Source: Burkholderiaceae bacterium | Lineage (GTDB): Bacteria; Pseudomonadota; Gammaproteobacteria; Burkholderiales; Burkholderiaceae_C | NCBI GenBank assembly: GCA_014879745.1 | Contig: JACSRM010000220.1 | Span: forward strand, 1 to 37,083 | Direction: 5' to 3' | Length of the DNA: 37,083 nucleotides | Shown: in pieces, positions 34,441 to 37,083 of the stretch | Position numbering within the stretch: the stretch's first letter is position 1 | Layout of the letters: the number at the start of each line of letters is the position of its first letter | Translations under genes and position numbers: made by a program | Notes under the pieces: model-generated | What the model saw: only the letters and a program-made list of their open reading frames with translations | Told to the model about the DNA's origin: nothing | Databases searched by the model: none

Positions 34441-34700
34441 TTCAGTCTGGTGTCCGAGAACGCCTGGGCGCCGTATGGGTCCGACCGGTCCCGTTCAACA
34501 AGGAATGCAGCCCGAGGAAGCTCGGTTGCTCGGTTGCCGTGATTCACGCGCTGCGGTCTGCTGCCGTCGAAGCTCGACCGGCTCGCTCACCCTTCGCCTC
34601 GCGGCGCAACTCGCGCCTGAGACGGGACTGATCGAGTCCGGAACTGGAGCCGGACTGCGGACAAATTAGTCAATAGATCCAGTGCGATACAACGCAGACG
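34441..34700. other. Gap between dif-like site and the small minus-strand gene
   Basis: No gene can be supported here. A 79-codon frame starting at a TTG inside the dif-like site runs through it on the plus strand but has Arg/Cys/Gly-rich composition without recognisable features and no ribosome-binding site. The 100 bases between the pqiC stop and the dif-like site also hold nothing I recognise. Confidence 0.5.
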
Positions 34701-34715
34701 TGATGTAAAACATCA
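34701..34715. terminator. Short inverted repeat at the 3' end of the small minus-strand gene
   Basis: TGATGT and ACATCA flank an AAA loop, and the repeat includes the stop codon of the small gene. On the minus strand the loop reads TTT and no T-run follows, so it is a weak terminator candidate; it could equally be a protein-binding site near dif. Confidence 0.3.
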
Positions 34716-34940
34716 TGTGTTGCGAGGGTCCGGATCGCTCTCGGTTTCGGTCTGGGCTTCGATCGCATCGTCGGCTGCGTCGCCGCCCGAACCGCTGCAC
34801 GCGATGACCGGCTTGTCCAGCGGTCGGCAGATCCGGCGCTGCAGGCGCTCGAGCCGGTCGGATCGGGCGATCGCCTGAAGCACGGCCTCCGGGTTCATCA
34901 TCAATTCGAACGGATTGGCTATCGACCTGGGCTCTTGCAT
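34713..34940 (-). CDS. Small protein of unknown function (75 residues)
   Basis: I do not recognise a named family. The product begins MQEPRSIANPFELMMNPEAV and continues LQAIARSDRLERLQRRICRP, followed by LDKPVIACSG. It has a charged amphipathic helix in the middle, and the last 25 residues are acidic and probably disordered (DAADDAIEAQTETESDPDP). The pattern NPFELMMNPEAVL and RICRPLDKP resembles short hypothetical proteins I have seen in Burkholderiales, but that is memory, not a search. AGGAG lies 6-7 bases before the ATG at 34940, the best ribosome-binding site in this part of the window, so the longer in-frame start at 34982 is unlikely. It is soluble with no signal peptide. It sits just beside the dif-like site. 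Confidence 0.75.
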   Translation of the reverse strand: MQEPRSIANPFELMMNPEAVLQAIARSDRLERLQRRICRPLDKPVIACSGSGGDAADDAIEAQTETESDPDPRNT

Positions 34941-35092
34941 GACGTGCTCCTGGGCAATGCTTGCGTTTCGATACCAGTCCACTTTAGCCGGTCTGGTGCG
35001 CAGCGGAAGTCATCCTTGCCCCATACCGGTCGTCAGGCAAATGCTGACATCGCCAATGCGTCACGCTTTCGCGGTTCCGAGCCCAGCCTCTC

Positions 35093-35716
35093 CTATCTGG
35101 GCAGGCGCTGCACCAGCCATTCGCGCCCGCCGCCTTGCGCGAAATCGGCGGCATTCATATTGCGGGCATTGATCCGCTTCGGGTCGGCGCCACGCGCCAG
35201 CAGCAGCATCACGCTTTCTTCCGGGCCGTAGCGCGCCGCCATCATCAGCGGCGTTGTCTTGTCGGGCGATTCGGCGTCCACCACGGCGCCGCGGTCTAGC
35301 AGCAATTTCACGACCTTGGGTTCGGCTCCGGTCGCCGCATAGTGAAGCGGCGTCCAGCCCGGCTTGTTGACGCTCGCGCCGCGCGCCAGCAACCGCTCGC
35401 ACCAGGCCAGGTTGCCGCGCAGCGCGGCCATCATCAATGCCGACTCGCCGGACGCATTGAGCGCATTGACGTTCAGGTCGGGCCGCGCCATCAGCGCCTC
35501 GGCGACCGCAAGATTCTCCGCCTGGAGTGCCAGCACAAGTGCGACATTGCCCGACGGGTCCGGTGTATTGGGATCGAAGCCTCGTTGCAGCAATTCGGTC
35601 ACGCTGCCGCCGTCGTTGCGTTTAACGGCGACGAAGAAGTCCTCGTACGAGCCTGCAAGTGCCGAATAACTTGCAAATAAAACAATAAGATAGATTATCG
35701 TCTTCAAGTATTTCAT
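35093..35716 (-). CDS. Exported ankyrin-repeat protein
   Basis: The 207-residue product has a signal peptide (MKYLKTIIYLIVLFASYSALAG) and then about five ankyrin repeats. Examples are DPSGNVALVLALQAENLAVAEALMARPDLNVN, NASGESALMMAALRGNLAWCERLLARGASVN, WTPLHYAATGAEPKVVKLLLDRGAVVDA and KTTPLMMAARYGPEESVMLLLARGADPKR. It is therefore predicted to act in the periplasm as a protein-binding scaffold. The start is either the ATG at 35716 or one two codons earlier (35722); neither has a clear Shine-Dalgarno. It follows tatD by about 20-25 bases on the same strand. The first 25 codons are noticeably AT-richer than the neighbours. The partner is unknown. Confidence 0.88.
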   Translation of the reverse strand: MKYLKTIIYLIVLFASYSALAGSYEDFFVAVKRNDGGSVTELLQRGFDPNTPDPSGNVALVLALQAENLAVAEALMARPDLNVNALNASGESALMMAALRGNLAWCERLLARGASVNKPGWTPLHYAATGAEPKVVKLLLDRGAVVDAESPDKTTPLMMAARYGPEESVMLLLARGADPKRINARNMNAADFAQGGGREWLVQRLPR

Positions 35717-35741
35717 GATCATTGGCGTGGGCAAGACGCCA

Positions 35742-36521
35742 CTATTCAACGCGTTTGAACAGGCGCTCGAAGTTGGCGCTGGTCGCTTCGGCGACGGTTT
35801 CGACCGGGCATCCCTTCAGGGTTGCGAGCTGCCGCGCGACATGCACGACGTAGGACGGATTGTTGAGTCGGCCTCGGTGCGGTACCGGCGCCAGATACGG
35901 GCTGTCGGTCTCGATCAGGCATCGATCGAGAGGGACGAAGCGCGCCACCTCCTGCAGGTCGGTGGCGTTGCGAAATGTCAGGATGCCGGAGAAGGAGATA
36001 TGGAAGCCGAGGTCCAGCGCCGCCCGCGCAACCTCCATCGTCTCGGTAAAGCAGTGAAAGACGCCGCCCGCCGCCGCGGCGCCCTCCTCCCGCAGGATCG
36101 CCAAGGTATCCTGCGATGCGCTGCGGGTGTGCACGACAAGCGGCAGGCCGGCCGCGATCGCGGCCCGGATGTGGACGCGAAAGCGCTCGCGCTGCCACGC
36201 CATGTCCTGCACGCTGCGGCCGGCAAGGCGGTAGTAGTCGAGGCCGGTCTCGCCGATCGCGACCACGCGCGGCTTCGCCGCCAGCGCGACCAGGTCGTCG
36301 AGCGTCGGCTCGCGCACGCCCTCGCTGTCCGGATGCACGCCGGCGCTGGCCCAGAGGTTGTCGTAACGCATCGCGAGCGCGTGTACCTCGGGAAATTCCT
36401 CGAGCGTGGTGCAGATGCACAGGGCCCGATCGACATCGGCCTGCGCCATCGCGGCGCGGATCTCGTCGATGCGCGATGCGAGTTCGGGGAAGCTCAGATG
36501 GCAGTGCGAGTCGACGTACAT
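35742..36521 (-). CDS. tatD: TatD-family metal-dependent hydrolase (DNase)
   Basis: TIM-barrel metallohydrolase of the TatD/YcfH group, 3'-5' exonucleases linked to DNA repair and RNA or peptide processing. The 259-residue product has the metal ligands in order: DSHCH (H6, H8), GETGLDYY (E91), VVHTRSA (H131), FHCFTE (H156) and IETDSPYLAP (D206). Length is typical (about 260). Position next to pilZ suggests the YcfH-type paralogue found in the holB-pilZ-tatD cluster, not the Tat-operon gene. The start at 36521 gives the canonical MYVDSHCH N-terminus; the longer open frame upstream would overlap pilZ. Confidence 0.93.
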   Translation of the reverse strand: MYVDSHCHLSFPELASRIDEIRAAMAQADVDRALCICTTLEEFPEVHALAMRYDNLWASAGVHPDSEGVREPTLDDLVALAAKPRVVAIGETGLDYYRLAGRSVQDMAWQRERFRVHIRAAIAAGLPLVVHTRSASQDTLAILREEGAAAAGGVFHCFTETMEVARAALDLGFHISFSGILTFRNATDLQEVARFVPLDRCLIETDSPYLAPVPHRGRLNNPSYVVHVARQLATLKGCPVETVAEATSANFERLFKRVE

Positions 36522-36561
36522 GCGAAGGCCGCTGCGGCGTGCGTGCGCCGCCGGCGCGCTC

Positions 36562-36948
36562 TCAGATCGTCTGCGTCGGCTTGGACGACGAGATCGACGT
36601 GCCCAGGATCTCCTCGATCTTGAGCTTGAGCAGGCGCGTCTTCTCGTCGCCCGGGAAACGCACGCCGACTCCCTGCGTGCGGCCGCCCGAGGCATTGGCC
36701 GGCGTGAGCCAGGCGACCTTGCCGGCGACGGGGTAGCGCTGCGGGTCGTCCGGCAGCGTCAGCAGCAGGTAGATGTCCTCGCCGAGCCGGTAGTCGCGCG
36801 TCGTCGGGACGAACAGGCCGCCGTCGGTCAGCGCCGGCATGTACGCCGCGTAGAGCGCGCTCTTCTCGCGAAACACGAGCTGGATGACGCTCGGCCGCGC
36901 GCCGCCTGCGGGCGCCGCGGCGGGGGGGCGGCCGGGGGTTTCGCTCAT
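36562..36948 (-). CDS. pilZ: PilZ-domain protein
   Basis: Single PilZ domain of about 128 residues, of the type IV pilus assembly PilZ group. After a Pro/Ala-rich start it shows VIQLVFREKSALYAAYMPALTDGGLFVPTTRDYRLGEDIYLLLTLPDD, AGKVAWLTPAN and GVGVRF, matching family proteins encoded between holB and tatD. The RxxxR c-di-GMP-binding motif of canonical PilZ domains is not evident, in line with the pilus-type PilZ, which generally does not bind the nucleotide. I start it at 36948 (MSETPG). The frame is open to the window edge, and no strong Shine-Dalgarno is seen. Confidence 0.88.
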   Translation of the reverse strand: MSETPGRPPAAAPAGGARPSVIQLVFREKSALYAAYMPALTDGGLFVPTTRDYRLGEDIYLLLTLPDDPQRYPVAGKVAWLTPANASGGRTQGVGVRFPGDEKTRLLKLKIEEILGTSISSSKPTQTI

Positions 36949-37083
36949 CGGCGCGAGTGTACCGAATCGTGTGCGCCCGCGGTGGCATGCCGACCGATCA
37001 GAGGCTGAGAGTTCTTCGGGCGTGCCAGAGCGGCGCGCCAGAAGGTGTCCGATCAAGGCGCGAAGCGCAGCCATAGCTCGGGC
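36949..37083 (-). other. Right-edge segment upstream of pilZ, no gene assignable
   Basis: Gene order in related bacteria would place holB here, ending just before pilZ. One minus-strand frame ends in a stop at 37053-37055 after only ten codons, and none shows a recognisable HolB C-terminus. I cannot assign this segment from what is visible. Confidence 0.3.

Noticed and set aside
34430..34669. A 79-codon plus-strand frame between pqiC and the small minus-strand gene
   Set aside because: It starts at a TTG inside the dif-like site, has no ribosome-binding site, and its sequence has no recognisable features.
1..37083. A novel multi-gene defence, mobile or biosynthetic system
   Set aside because: Nearly all genes fall into well-known families with normal motif sets; the unassigned ones (TPR, ankyrin and the 75-residue protein) do not form a cluster together.

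Overview
The window reads as a stretch of chromosome from a GC-rich betaproteobacterium, most probably of the order Burkholderiales. Three things point there: the gene order cysS / 3-methyladenine glycosylase / accA / tilS / lysC / tRNA-Ser, the pilZ-tatD-ankyrin run at the right edge, and two intra-operon GC-rich palindromic elements of a kind I associate with comamonad-type genomes. This assignment is inference from gene order and composition, not from a marker gene phylogeny. Almost everything is core or common accessory metabolism. I see no phage, transposon, CRISPR array, toxin-antitoxin pair or defence island.

Layout. Positions 1-1313 (minus strand) hold the front of a TRAP dicarboxylate-type transporter (dctP, then dctQ running off the left edge). 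Positions 1574-8538 (minus) are a complete System I cytochrome c maturation operon in the order ccmABCDEFGHI, most genes overlapping by 4 bp. Upstream of it on the same strand lie a ProQ/FinO RNA chaperone, an HSL-type esterase, a YihG-like acyltransferase and a cold-shock protein. The cold-shock gene is divergent from clpS-clpA (12134-14787, plus), the adaptor and unfoldase of the ClpAP protease. Converging on clpA is a minus-strand set: a periplasmic TPR protein, ppiA, ppiB, lpxH and mtfA, the last three chained by GTGA overlaps.

From 18402 to 34311 every gene is on the plus strand: cysS, an AlkA-like glycosylase, accA, tilS, lysC (with a convincing internal start for a beta subunit), tRNA-Ser(GCT), a three-gene RND efflux operon (adaptor, HAE1 pump, outer-membrane channel), and a pqi operon in which pqiA is two separate genes followed by pqiB and pqiC. 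From 34713 to the right edge everything is on the minus strand: a small conserved-looking protein, an exported ankyrin protein, tatD and pilZ.

The most interesting signal is in the convergent gap between these two blocks. At 34413-34440 there is an AT-rich 28-bp site closely resembling a XerC/XerD dif recombination site, with 14 consecutive bases identical to the core of E. coli dif. Gene orientation flips at this point, and all six FtsK-orienting KOPS-type octamers (GGGNAGGG) that I found to its left lie on the plus strand, pointing at it. I interpret this as the likely chromosome dimer resolution site, so the window probably straddles the replication terminus. Other points worth a look are the two intra-operon palindromic elements that supply the ribosome-binding site of the downstream gene, the lysC internal start, and a near-leaderless clpS promoter. 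I did not find an undescribed multi-gene system and do not claim one.
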